DNA of 64,000 nucleotides from Lachnospiraceae bacterium YSD2013 (lineage in GTDB: Bacteria; Bacillota; Clostridia; Lachnospirales; Lachnospiraceae), in the NCBI GenBank assembly GCA_900100895.1, contig FMTX01000021.1:1-64000 (forward strand), given 5' to 3'. Both the position numbers and the translations under genes were made by a program. Positions 43,526 to 51,673 of the stretch are shown here, one piece after another; positions within the stretch are counted from its first letter, which is position 1; each line of letters begins with the position of its first letter. The notes under the pieces are model-generated. The model was not told the origin of the DNA. It worked only from the letters and a program-made list of their open reading frames with translations, and made no database searches.

Positions 43526-45269
43526 TGGCAGCCACCTCCTTCCCGGAAGTCTGGGTATCGTAGATTTCTCTGTAGATACCTCCGTGCTGCATGAGTTCTG
43601 CGTGGGTTCCCATCTCGGAAATCTTACCGCCGTCGAGAACTATAATTACATCACTGTCCTCAATGGAGCTTACACGCTGCGCAATAATAAGCTTGGTGGT
43701 AGCGGGTATCTCGTCCTTGAGGGCGCGTCTGATAAGCGCATCGGTCTTGGTGTCGACTGCGCTGGTAGAGTCATCGAGAATCAGAATCTTAGGCTTCTTA
43801 AGAAGCGCTCTTGCGATACAAAGTCTCTGCTTCTGTCCGCCGGATACGTTGGTACCGCCCTGACTTAGCATAGTGTCGTATTTCTCGGGCATCTGCTGTA
43901 CGAACTCATCCGCATGGGCAAGCTTACATACGCGTACCAGCTCTTCGTCGGAAGCTTCTTTGTTACCCCAACGGAGATTTTCTTTGACCGTTCCCGAGAA
44001 AAGAATGTTCTTCTGAAGTACCACAGCCACTTGGTCGCGAAGCGCCGTCAAATCGTACTCGCGCACATCTCTTCCGCCTACTCGTACCACGCCCTCCGTA
44101 GCATCGTAAAGTCTTGAAATAAGCTGAATAAGCGTGGTCTTCGAGGAACCGGTGGAACCGATAATACCGATGGTCTGCCCCGACTCAATCTTAAGATTGA
44201 TATCGGTAAGCGCCGTACGCCTTGAATTGGGTCTGTATTTGAAAGAAACATGGTCGAACTCAATGCTTCCGTCCTTAACTTCCGTCAAACCGCCTTCGGG
44301 TGACTTAAGAGCCGATTCATGGTCGAGCACTTCGCACACACGGTTACCCGCCTCAGCTGAGAAGGTCATCTGGATAAATACCATCGAAAGCATCATGAGT
44401 GACGAAAGAATCTGCACGCCGTAAGCGATAAGCGATGACAGCTGACCGGTTGTAAGCTCAGTCGCGTTAGTGCCGATAATAATCTTGGCGCCGAGCCAAC
44501 ATACGAGAAGCACCGTCACCTTGATACTAAAGAGCATGCAAGGGTTGTTGAGAGCAAGAATCTTCTCGGCGTGAGTGAAGTCTTTACGAACTTCCTCGGA
44601 TGCCGCGTTGAATTTCTTTTGCTCATAGTCCTCTCGTACAAATGCCTTAACTACGCGGATGCCCGCAACGTTCTCCTGCACGGAGTTGTTAAGAGCGTCG
44701 TACTTCTTGAATATTCTTTTGAATATAGGGTGTGCAACGCGAAAAATCGCATACAAGGCGATTCCCAGGAAAGGAATGATGCCCACAAAAATCCATGCCA
44801 TCTTATTGTTGATGGAAAAAGCCATGCACACAGAAAAAATCAGCATAAGCGGCGTACGAACCGCCATTCTGATAAGCATCTGGAAGGCCATCTGAAGCTG
44901 TGTCACATCATTCGTAAGTCTTGTAACAAGCGATGAGGACGAGAACTTGTCTATATCCTCAAAAGAAAAATCAAGCGTCCTGTAGAACAAATCCCTGCGC
45001 AGATTCTTGGCAAAGCCCGCCGAAGCAGTTGCCGCAAACTTCGCGGAATTCATACCGCAGAACAAAGAAAAACATGCCAACGCCACTAAGATTGCTCCGT
45101 ATTTAAGCACGGGTGTTAACGAAACGCCGGTCATCTCATCGATGAGCGTGGCCATAACATAAGGAATAATACATTCGAGCGCTACCTCTCCCAGCATAAA
45201 CGTAGGAGTGAGTATCGTCTCTTTTCGGTACCCATCGATCTTGGGCGCCAGTTTCTTGATTACACTCAT
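43518..45269 (-). CDS. Heterodimeric ABC exporter subunit, degenerate ATP site
   Basis: 583 residues, six membrane helices and an ATPase domain. Walker A is GSTGSSKTT (serine for the second-last glycine) and Walker B is ILILDDSTSAVD, with Asp where the catalytic Glu normally stands; the signature VSGGQKQR is intact. This is the pattern of the partner with the degenerate site, as in LmrC/BmrC-type proteins. Together with 41606 it makes one active and one inactive ATP site. GGAGAAGA precedes the ATG. Confidence 0.9.
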   Translation of the reverse strand: MSVIKKLAPKIDGYRKETILTPTFMLGEVALECIIPYVMATLIDEMTGVSLTPVLKYGAILVALACFSLFCGMNSAKFAATASAGFAKNLRRDLFYRTLDFSFEDIDKFSSSSLVTRLTNDVTQLQMAFQMLIRMAVRTPLMLIFSVCMAFSINNKMAWIFVGIIPFLGIALYAIFRVAHPIFKRIFKKYDALNNSVQENVAGIRVVKAFVREDYEQKKFNAASEEVRKDFTHAEKILALNNPCMLFSIKVTVLLVCWLGAKIIIGTNATELTTGQLSSLIAYGVQILSSLMMLSMVFIQMTFSAEAGNRVCEVLDHESALKSPEGGLTEVKDGSIEFDHVSFKYRPNSRRTALTDINLKIESGQTIGIIGSTGSSKTTLIQLISRLYDATEGVVRVGGRDVREYDLTALRDQVAVVLQKNILFSGTVKENLRWGNKEASDEELVRVCKLAHADEFVQQMPEKYDTMLSQGGTNVSGGQKQRLCIARALLKKPKILILDDSTSAVDTKTDALIRRALKDEIPATTKLIIAQRVSSIEDSDVIIVLDGGKISEMGTHAELMQHGGIYREIYDTQTSGKEVAANA

Positions 45270-45363
45270 ATCTCTTCTCCTAATCCATTTTCACTGAATA
45301 TATGATATACCCATTGGATTAAAGAATGTAATATAAATGTACATACTTTTTGCACAAATGTAA

Positions 45364-46137
45364 TCAAGATTTTTTGGCCATCACGCTATACCATTCCACT
45401 TTTTCAAAAGAAGGCATCTCAAACTGAGCCGGAAAGCACTTAAGCTCTATATCCCCGTAGCCCCAAGCCTTCAACTTATCGATAGCAAGCGCCTTAGGAA
45501 ACGGATTGTAGTGCTCCTCAAATATCTCCTTCTGCACCGTATGATTGTCCCGTTCAAACGTATAAAGAAGATTGAACACCATTGAACCGTCATCATTGTA
45601 GTCCCAGAGCTGCACAAGATTCACACGGGTCTCGCCGACAAACATCGGATCATAAGTGTAGAATCTCTGATGATCTTTAAGAATCTTCTCCCAGTTTCTG
45701 GAGTCAAAATAAAGATATCCGCCGGCCTTTACGTGCTTATCCATCTCTTCAAGAGTCTTCTCAACATCGGCATTACTTACATATGCAAGTGAATTTCCCG
45801 TGCTTGCCACAAGATCGAATTTCTCGTCGCCCCAGCAGTCAAGTCCACGAAAATCGCTGCACTTAAGCGTAACGTCGACACCTTTTTTTGACGCCTTCGC
45901 GCCGCAGTTCTTAAGCATTTCCTCGCTCAAATCGGAGCCGCTTAACTTAACCCCAAGGTCAACAACCGGCAATGTCACGCTTCCCGAGCCGATGCTCACA
46001 TCAAGCATCGACTTAATATCCTTGCCCGCGAATATTGCCTCCCAATGTTTCTTGTACGCCTCATATCTTTTCTCGTTGTCAAACAAATCATAGATTTCGG
46101 CGCGATTATACAAACTTCCCATTCTCATGTACCTCAT
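45364..46137 (-). CDS. Class I SAM-dependent methyltransferase
   Basis: 257 residues with motif I MLDVSIGSGSVTLPV, an acidic strand end (LSGSDLSEEML), and VASTGNSLAYV, of the Methyltransf_25/11 group acting on small molecules. The start codon follows the mazF stop directly (TAAATG); an ATG six codons in, with GAGG upstream, is an alternative. It may share a transcript with mazEF, though its role is unknown. Confidence 0.78.
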   Translation of the reverse strand: MRYMRMGSLYNRAEIYDLFDNEKRYEAYKKHWEAIFAGKDIKSMLDVSIGSGSVTLPVVDLGVKLSGSDLSEEMLKNCGAKASKKGVDVTLKCSDFRGLDCWGDEKFDLVASTGNSLAYVSNADVEKTLEEMDKHVKAGGYLYFDSRNWEKILKDHQRFYTYDPMFVGETRVNLVQLWDYNDDGSMVFNLLYTFERDNHTVQKEIFEEHYNPFPKALAIDKLKAWGYGDIELKCFPAQFEMPSFEKVEWYSVMAKKS

Positions 46138-46449
46138 TTAGTCATATTCAAACATGCCTTGCACAGCATCAGAAATATTCATTATATCCTCATAGGCTAA
46201 CGAGTCCACCCTATTACAGCTTCTGGCAATCGGATCGATTACTTTAACCTGTTCACAAATCACAGTTCCGTTTTCGCCTTTCTTTCCTTGAATTTTAATA
46301 TGAATAGGCCCATCCGGAATATTGGGGATTATAGGGCAAACATGAAATACTCCCATAGCTTTAATAAAAGCATTCTTGCTGACTATAATGAATAATTGCT
46401 TTTTAAATCCTTCTATACGTATTATGTCTCCTTGCGAAAAATCTTTCAT
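46138..46449 (-). CDS. mazF: MazF/PemK-like toxin
   Basis: 103 residues. FSQGDIIRIEG at the start and the SH3-like strands VFHVCPIIPNIPDGPIHIKI, VICEQVKVIDP fit the MazF endoribonuclease family, which cleaves mRNA at short sequences. The gene overlaps the antitoxin in ATGA, as expected for a toxin-antitoxin pair. The family assignment is from fold pattern and context rather than a catalytic signature, so activity is not certain. Confidence 0.8.
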   Translation of the reverse strand: MKDFSQGDIIRIEGFKKQLFIIVSKNAFIKAMGVFHVCPIIPNIPDGPIHIKIQGKKGENGTVICEQVKVIDPIARSCNRVDSLAYEDIMNISDAVQGMFEYD

Positions 46450-46688
46450 AGCATCTCTCTTCCTTTCGGTTCTCCCCAGTCGAATTCACAAAAGGATATT
46501 TCGCCATTATATTCTGCAAGTCTCTCTTCAAAAGTCTTATGCGTAAATTGTTTTCTGAGTACAATAGCATCATTTTCAACACTGATGCTCAACATGTCAG
46601 ACATCTTTAACTGCAAAGTATCAAGAATTTCTTTGGGAATTCTGATACCAAGACTGTTTCCCCAAGATCTTATAGCAACTTCCTTCAT
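46446..46688 (-). CDS. mazE: MazE/AbrB-like antitoxin
   Basis: 80 residues. MKEVAIRSWGNSLGIRIPKE is the swapped-hairpin DNA-binding start of MazE/AbrB proteins; the tail is acidic and flexible and should wrap the toxin. The ATG at 46688 is chosen because AGGAGGTG lies just upstream and the family starts there. The ribosome site sits at the edge of a 30-bp palindrome that also contains the promoter -10 box. Confidence 0.87.
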   Translation of the reverse strand: MKEVAIRSWGNSLGIRIPKEILDTLQLKMSDMLSISVENDAIVLRKQFTHKTFEERLAEYNGEISFCEFDWGEPKGREML

Positions 46689-46696
46689 ATGGCACC

Positions 46697-46744
46697 TCCT
46701 GTATAATGTATATACATTATACAGGATAAACGTTTCAACTGCAA
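46697..46744 (-). promoter_or_regulatory. mazEF promoter with 30-bp perfect palindrome operator
   Basis: Bases 46697-46726 form a perfect 30-bp palindrome centred on TATATA. On the minus strand TTGCAG (46739-46744), 17 bases, TATAAT (46716-46721) makes a promoter whose -10 box lies in the palindrome, and the palindrome's end supplies the AGGA of the mazE ribosome site. Autoregulation by MazE or the MazEF complex is known for the family. Confidence 0.85.
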
Positions 46745-46786
46745 CAAACACTTATACAAAATAAACTAACTACGCATAACAAATTC

Positions 46787-46808
46787 GCCCGCGCCATACA
46801 GCGCGGGC
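46787..46808. terminator. Terminator-like hairpin between mazEF and fructokinase
   Basis: GCCCGCGC and GCGCGGGC pair perfectly with a 6-base loop. A T run follows on the plus strand and AATTTG on the minus strand, where it would end the fructokinase transcript. Confidence 0.7.
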
Positions 46809-46819
46809 TCTTTTTATTC

Positions 46820-47680
46820 TTATGCATCTCTTCCCAATACCAGGCACCCCTTAATGCCCTGCTCATCATTGAGGCTCGCCGGTACAATGTACTCTTCTAA
46901 ATCTTTAAGTTCGCGGGTGACAATGTACCCGTTCAAAAGCTTCTCAACATGCTCACGTATCATCGGAAACAGCTCGAGTTTGTGCATTACGCCACCACCG
47001 AGAATTATTTTCTGAGGTGCCAGAATCAATATATAAGACACCAGCGCCTGCGCTATATAATATGCTTCAATGTCCCAAGCCTTGACATCCGACAGTTCAC
47101 GAGCCGACACACCATACCTTTCTTCAATCGCAGGTCCTGCCGCAAGTCCTTCGAAGCAATCCTTGTGATAAGGGCACTTGCCCGCATACGTATCCGCAGG
47201 ATGACGTCGCAAAAGAATATGCCCCGCTTCCGGATGCAGATTTCCATGAAGCAGCTTACCGCCTGAATAGATTCCCGCACCGATTCCCGTGCCCACAGTC
47301 AGATACAAAACGTCCGAAAGACCCGAAGCGCTTCCGAAGCTGACCTCGCCGAGACACGCCGCATTCACATCGGTATCGAAGCCTACAGGCACGCCGAGCG
47401 ATGCTTCAAATGCCCCTACAATATCGTAACTGCGCCACGCAATCTTAGGCGTGGACGTTATATATCCGTAATGGGCATCGTTCTTATCAAGGCACACCGG
47501 TCCGAAGCAGCCGATTCCTAACGCATCAATATGAGCATTCTTAAAATACTCAATCATCTTAGGCATGGTCTCGTCCGGCGTCTCCGTCGGTATGGTTACC
47601 TTGTCATATATATTCCCGAGTTCATCGCCTACAGCGCATACCATCTTGGTACCGCCGGCTTCCAAAGCTCCTATTCTCAT
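46820..47680 (-). CDS. ROK-family fructokinase
   Basis: 286 residues. ALEAGGTKMVCAVG is the phosphate-binding start, and GHILLRRHPADTYAGKCPYH followed by KDCFEGLAAGPA is the zinc-binding stretch characteristic of YdhR/ScrK-type fructokinases. It would make fructose 6-phosphate, useful if the GH13 enzyme at 33170 splits sucrose. GGAGGGTTAAC precedes the ATG. It is transcribed alone. Confidence 0.87.
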   Translation of the reverse strand: MRIGALEAGGTKMVCAVGDELGNIYDKVTIPTETPDETMPKMIEYFKNAHIDALGIGCFGPVCLDKNDAHYGYITSTPKIAWRSYDIVGAFEASLGVPVGFDTDVNAACLGEVSFGSASGLSDVLYLTVGTGIGAGIYSGGKLLHGNLHPEAGHILLRRHPADTYAGKCPYHKDCFEGLAAGPAIEERYGVSARELSDVKAWDIEAYYIAQALVSYILILAPQKIILGGGVMHKLELFPMIREHVEKLLNGYIVTRELKDLEEYIVPASLNDEQGIKGCLVLGRDA

Positions 47681-47714
47681 GTTAACCCTCCAAAATCGCC
47701 AGCAATAATAAAAA

Positions 47715-47735
47715 GGCGCGACTCACTGTCGCGCC
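47715..47735 (-). terminator. Terminator after hybrid kinase
   Basis: GGCGCGAC and GTCGCGCC form an 8-bp stem with loop TCACT, followed on the minus strand by TTTTTATTATT. Confidence 0.88.
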
Positions 47736-47756
47736 CTTAATTATACCATAAATCAA

Positions 47757-49982
47757 CTACTTAAGAAATCTTGCCATCTTCTCCTGTAACACTTCAAGCT
47801 GGATAGGCTTGGGCACAAAATCGTTCATTCCTGCCTCAATAAACATCTCTTCAACGCCCTTCACAACATTTGCGGTACAAGCGATGATAGGCGCGTCGTG
47901 ATAATACATATCATCCATTGCTCTTATTCGCTTCGCCGTTTCCACGCCGTCCATATCGGGCATCATGTGGTCCATAAAGATAAGGTCGTATTTCTTTTGC
48001 TTAACCTTCTCAAGGGCCTCGGCACCCGATAATGCGGAATCCGCCGTAACTTTAAAGTGCTTAAGGAATGCCGACAGCACCTTAACGTTAACCTTGTTGT
48101 CATCCACCACGAGAATATTGTAAGAGGAATAGTCGGGAATTACCGAAGGCATCGTATCCTTCGCCTCATCCTCCTCGTCCGTCCTTGTCTTGTAAAGCGA
48201 GAACGCAGGCATCTTACGCACATTCACGCACTCTCGTACGGAGTTGGCAAAAGGAGCCGAATTGATGCATCCCACATCGATTTCGAAAAAGAAAGTACTT
48301 CCCTTGCCATACTCGCTCTCGAGCCTGTAAGTACCGTTCATAAGCGTTACAAGCTGGGCAAAAATCGCAAGTCCGAGACCGCTGCCCTCGGTACGACGGT
48401 TCTTTTTACCGTCAAGCTGCTGGAAAGCGGTGAACAGTTTCTTTTTATCTTCTTCCCTGATACCGATACCGGTGTCCTCAACCGAGCCCTTAAGTCGAAC
48501 GATAATACCGTCACTGTCGGAATCCAGCGTAAACTTGATGTGGCCCGTATTTGTGAACTTCTCGGCATTGGAGAGAAGGTTCATGATAATCTGTCTGATA
48601 TGAACGTCGTCGCCGTAAAGCGTCTTCGGAATGTTCGGATTAATGTCCACCAGGAAGTCGATGGGCTTGTCCCCGATACGCGAGTTGATTACGTTAATAA
48701 TGCTGTCAAGGAAGTCCGCGGTGTCAAACTCCACCGGCACCAGCTCAAGCTTATTGGACTCGGCCTTTGAGAAGTCAAGCACGTCGTTTACAATCTCAAG
48801 AAGCATCTTGCCCGCAGCCTTAATCTGACCGTTGTACTCACGGATGACACTCTCCGAAACTTCTCGCTCCGAAAGCTCCGACATACCGATGATTGCATTA
48901 AGAGGAGTACGAATCTCATGGCTCATGTTGGCAAGGAAGGTACTCTTTGCTTCATTGGCCGCATCTGCAGCTTCCATGAGGTGTCTCATGCTCTCAACCG
49001 CTACCTTGTCGTCGGTATTATCTGTAATGACTATTGTGTAGCCTATATGTCTTCCGCGCTCGATAAGCTTGGTAAAAGAACTCTTGTAATAACGTCCCGC
49101 TCTCTCAAAGTCCGCATTGGACGAGTCGGCGAAGAGGTCTACGCCGAGGTCCGAAAGGCTGTGTCCGCCTCTCCAGTTCTTAAGCTCGGGGAATACTCTG
49201 TCGCAGGCCTTGTTGCTGCTTAAATAGTTCTTGGAAATATCCGCAATAATGACCGGGCTTCCCACATTCTGGAACAGGTTCTGAACGGCAAAAGAAACCG
49301 TATCGTAAAACTGACCGCCCCGAAGCGTCAAGCTTACCGACGTTACAAGCAAGCTAAGAAGTAACGGGCTCGGATCCCAGCCGCCCAAGTTAAGCGTAAC
49401 CGTTCCCACAAGGCCTAAAAGGGGCACAAGGCTTTCTATAAAGAGAATCATCAGCTTACGCTTTTCACCCGCATTCTGCGTTCTCCTGCGTCTTATCTGG
49501 ATAGCCACAGCACTTGCTATTATCAATCCTGCCTGGAATACAGCGAACGAATAATACAGAGGCGTCTTGGTAGTGGCCGCATGCGGGAATACACCTTCAT
49601 TGGAAACCCAGAAGCTGCTGTAATACAGTTTCGTAAGCGGGCCTGCCTGAACGGAAAGCATTACCAAAAGACAGTACGCAAACATAAGCTTGGGTATCCA
49701 TCTGGGTATTTCTTTAACATTACAATACTTGAAAATAAAGAGAGCGTAGGCCAACGCGGTAAAAGCAAGACCGCAATACTCAAACGACAACGCTATACGA
49801 ATGCCGTCCTCCGTATGAATAAGCATCTCCTGAAGATATCCGACCGCGTAAATGTCGATGCTGATTGCACAGATAAACAGGTACCTGTTCTCCAAAGAGC
49901 TTTGCAGCCTTATCAAAAGAATGGTACTGAATATAGAAAACGCTATAGCTAAAAGCTGAACTCCGATCAATACGTAATACAT
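47757..49982 (-). CDS. Hybrid sensor histidine kinase/response regulator with 7TM sensor
   Basis: 741 residues: seven membrane segments (1-235), a PAS-like region (about 245-330), HisKA with the phosphorylated histidine in NMSHEIRTPLNAIIG, HATPase with NLLSNAEKF, DTGIGI and GSGLGLAI, and a C-terminal receiver with the aspartate in DLIFMDHMMPDMDGVE. No output domain follows, so a separate phosphotransfer protein or protein interaction is required. GGAAGGAC precedes the ATG at 49982; the longer upstream frame runs into the tRNA region. Confidence 0.92.
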   Translation of the reverse strand: MYYVLIGVQLLAIAFSIFSTILLIRLQSSLENRYLFICAISIDIYAVGYLQEMLIHTEDGIRIALSFEYCGLAFTALAYALFIFKYCNVKEIPRWIPKLMFAYCLLVMLSVQAGPLTKLYYSSFWVSNEGVFPHAATTKTPLYYSFAVFQAGLIIASAVAIQIRRRRTQNAGEKRKLMILFIESLVPLLGLVGTVTLNLGGWDPSPLLLSLLVTSVSLTLRGGQFYDTVSFAVQNLFQNVGSPVIIADISKNYLSSNKACDRVFPELKNWRGGHSLSDLGVDLFADSSNADFERAGRYYKSSFTKLIERGRHIGYTIVITDNTDDKVAVESMRHLMEAADAANEAKSTFLANMSHEIRTPLNAIIGMSELSEREVSESVIREYNGQIKAAGKMLLEIVNDVLDFSKAESNKLELVPVEFDTADFLDSIINVINSRIGDKPIDFLVDINPNIPKTLYGDDVHIRQIIMNLLSNAEKFTNTGHIKFTLDSDSDGIIVRLKGSVEDTGIGIREEDKKKLFTAFQQLDGKKNRRTEGSGLGLAIFAQLVTLMNGTYRLESEYGKGSTFFFEIDVGCINSAPFANSVRECVNVRKMPAFSLYKTRTDEEDEAKDTMPSVIPDYSSYNILVVDDNKVNVKVLSAFLKHFKVTADSALSGAEALEKVKQKKYDLIFMDHMMPDMDGVETAKRIRAMDDMYYHDAPIIACTANVVKGVEEMFIEAGMNDFVPKPIQLEVLQEKMARFLK

Positions 49983-50041
49983 AGTCGTCCTTCCGTCCGT
50001 CCCATTGCATAACCCACGGTTCCAACCAAGCATATAAAGAG

Positions 50042-50112
50042 AGCAGATAACGGGAATCGAACCCGCCTCTCAAGCTTGGGAAGCTCGCATTCTACCGATG
50101 AACTATATCTGC
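50042..50112 (-). tRNA. tRNA-Gly (anticodon CCC)
   Basis: The minus strand gives a full cloverleaf of 71 bases: acceptor GCAGATA/TATCTGC, anticodon stem CGAGC/GCTTG with loop TTCCCAA (anticodon CCC), and T arm with GGGTTCGATTCCC. CCA is not encoded. It lies between the hybrid kinase and the GGDEF pair, and no integrase is nearby. Confidence 0.93.
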
Positions 50113-50200
50113 ATCACAAGAAACAGTTTACTCTTGATTCTATCGGCATGCAAGCAAATTGTAACGATTGGGACAATGTAATCATCCTCTTTGTTTATTG

Positions 50201-51673
50201 TTATTCTCTTGCTGCTTTCATTTCTTTCTTTCGCTCATACATCGCTTCGTCGGCACGTCTGAATACATCGTCGATGGAAAGGTCGAGGCCTTCGGTGTAC
50301 AGGGCATATCCTATCGCTGCGGAAGTGCGCTCCCACGGCTCTAAGTTTATATCGTTGCCGGTGCTCGCAATAGTGTCATTAAACTCGTCTATCAGATCGT
50401 CAATATGGTCGTAGTCGTTATTTCTTAACACTGCCACAAACTCATCACCGCCGATTCTGAATACGGGCGAGTGGGCAAATATGGTACACACGAGTCTGCA
50501 CAGATTCTGAATTGCAATGTTACCCTTTTCGTGCCCGTATTCGTCGTTTATCTTCTTAAGATAGTTAAGGTCTATCATTACAATGCCAAATCTTGTTTTG
50601 CCTTCTTCAAATTCCTTGGCAATCTTCTCGACTTCTTTGTCGTAGCCCGCTTTGTTGCGGATACCGGTAAGAGCATCCTTTATCGCAAGTTCGCTAAACT
50701 GCATGGCCTGCTTCTTGGTAACCACAAGGTCCTGTCGCAGGTTGTCCACTGTCTGGGCGGACTTCATTAAGTCCTTAACATAATTCTTCATGCTCACCGA
50801 CATGGAATTAAGCGCTTCAGACAGCGATTCAAGTTCATCACCCGTATGAAGGGGCGGAAGGTCCATAACCAGAACATCCGGGTTCTTTTGGTTGCGACTT
50901 CTTGACTCGAAATCACTTGCCGCATTCTCAATACGGCTAAGGGGCTTAATAACTCTCGCTCTCAGCCAAAGAAGCATGAACGAAATAAATACTACGCCGA
51001 GAAGAATTGTAGCTATCAGAACAATCTGCAGATACTGCGTCTCGGTATTTTCTATAAATTCAAGGGATAACCCTGCGGTTAAGAGTCCCACCGGCTCGCC
51101 GTTATTCTTACGAACAGTTACGGCGCCTCTGTAGGTGTTGCCGTAATCGGTCTTTGTGGTTATAAAAGAAATCTTATCGGAGTACATAAACTCCTGATAA
51201 ATCCCCGGAAGCATTTCCGGCGGGAATACAAAACCAATCCTGTCGCCAAGATACGGAATGGGAGCGTCTATGGTACCGCCGCCCTGCTTCTCCATTTCGG
51301 TAAGACCGGACATTATCTGAATAACATCATAAGAATCGCCTTCTTTGATTGGTCTTGTGAGGGCGATGTGGTCGAGAGCATAAGACTCTCTTATCTGGTT
51401 CATGAAAGTACTGAGCTCTTCGAACTTTTCGGAACGTTCATTAGTCTCGAAGCACTTCTCTATATCGTCGGGATCTATTCTTTCGCAGGTAAGCTCGATT
51501 ATGTCGGAAAGATTCATTTCATACTGCTTCATCATGCTCCTTTGGAACACAATATAGCCTATTGTTCCCATGATAAAACAAAGGATGAGCGTGAAAACCA
51601 GGCACACCCCGAAGGCGCGCCTGCTTAAAGGATTCTTATATGATTTTTCCGGTGCCCCTGCAAGGTTAAGCAT
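50201..51673 (-). CDS. Membrane diguanylate cyclase with extracellular sensor and HAMP
   Basis: 490 residues: membrane segments at about 22-45 and 225-245 flank an extracellular domain; a HAMP-like linker (VIKPLSRIENAASDF) leads to a GGDEF domain with KDALTGIRNKAGYDKE, IDLNYLKKINDE and RIGGDEF. The active site is intact and the RxxD inhibitory site absent. The ATG lies inside the end of the upstream GGDEF gene (8-base overlap), so the pair is co-translated. Confidence 0.9.
   Translation of the reverse strand: MLNLAGAPEKSYKNPLSRRAFGVCLVFTLILCFIMGTIGYIVFQRSMMKQYEMNLSDIIELTCERIDPDDIEKCFETNERSEKFEELSTFMNQIRESYALDHIALTRPIKEGDSYDVIQIMSGLTEMEKQGGGTIDAPIPYLGDRIGFVFPPEMLPGIYQEFMYSDKISFITTKTDYGNTYRGAVTVRKNNGEPVGLLTAGLSLEFIENTETQYLQIVLIATILLGVVFISFMLLWLRARVIKPLSRIENAASDFESRSRNQKNPDVLVMDLPPLHTGDELESLSEALNSMSVSMKNYVKDLMKSAQTVDNLRQDLVVTKKQAMQFSELAIKDALTGIRNKAGYDKEVEKIAKEFEEGKTRFGIVMIDLNYLKKINDEYGHEKGNIAIQNLCRLVCTIFAHSPVFRIGGDEFVAVLRNNDYDHIDDLIDEFNDTIASTGNDINLEPWERTSAAIGYALYTEGLDLSIDDVFRRADEAMYERKKEMKAARE

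Noticed and set aside
50042-50112. tRNA-Gly as an attachment site of an integrated element
   Set aside because: No integrase, no partial tRNA copy nearby, and both neighbours are ordinary chromosomal signalling genes.
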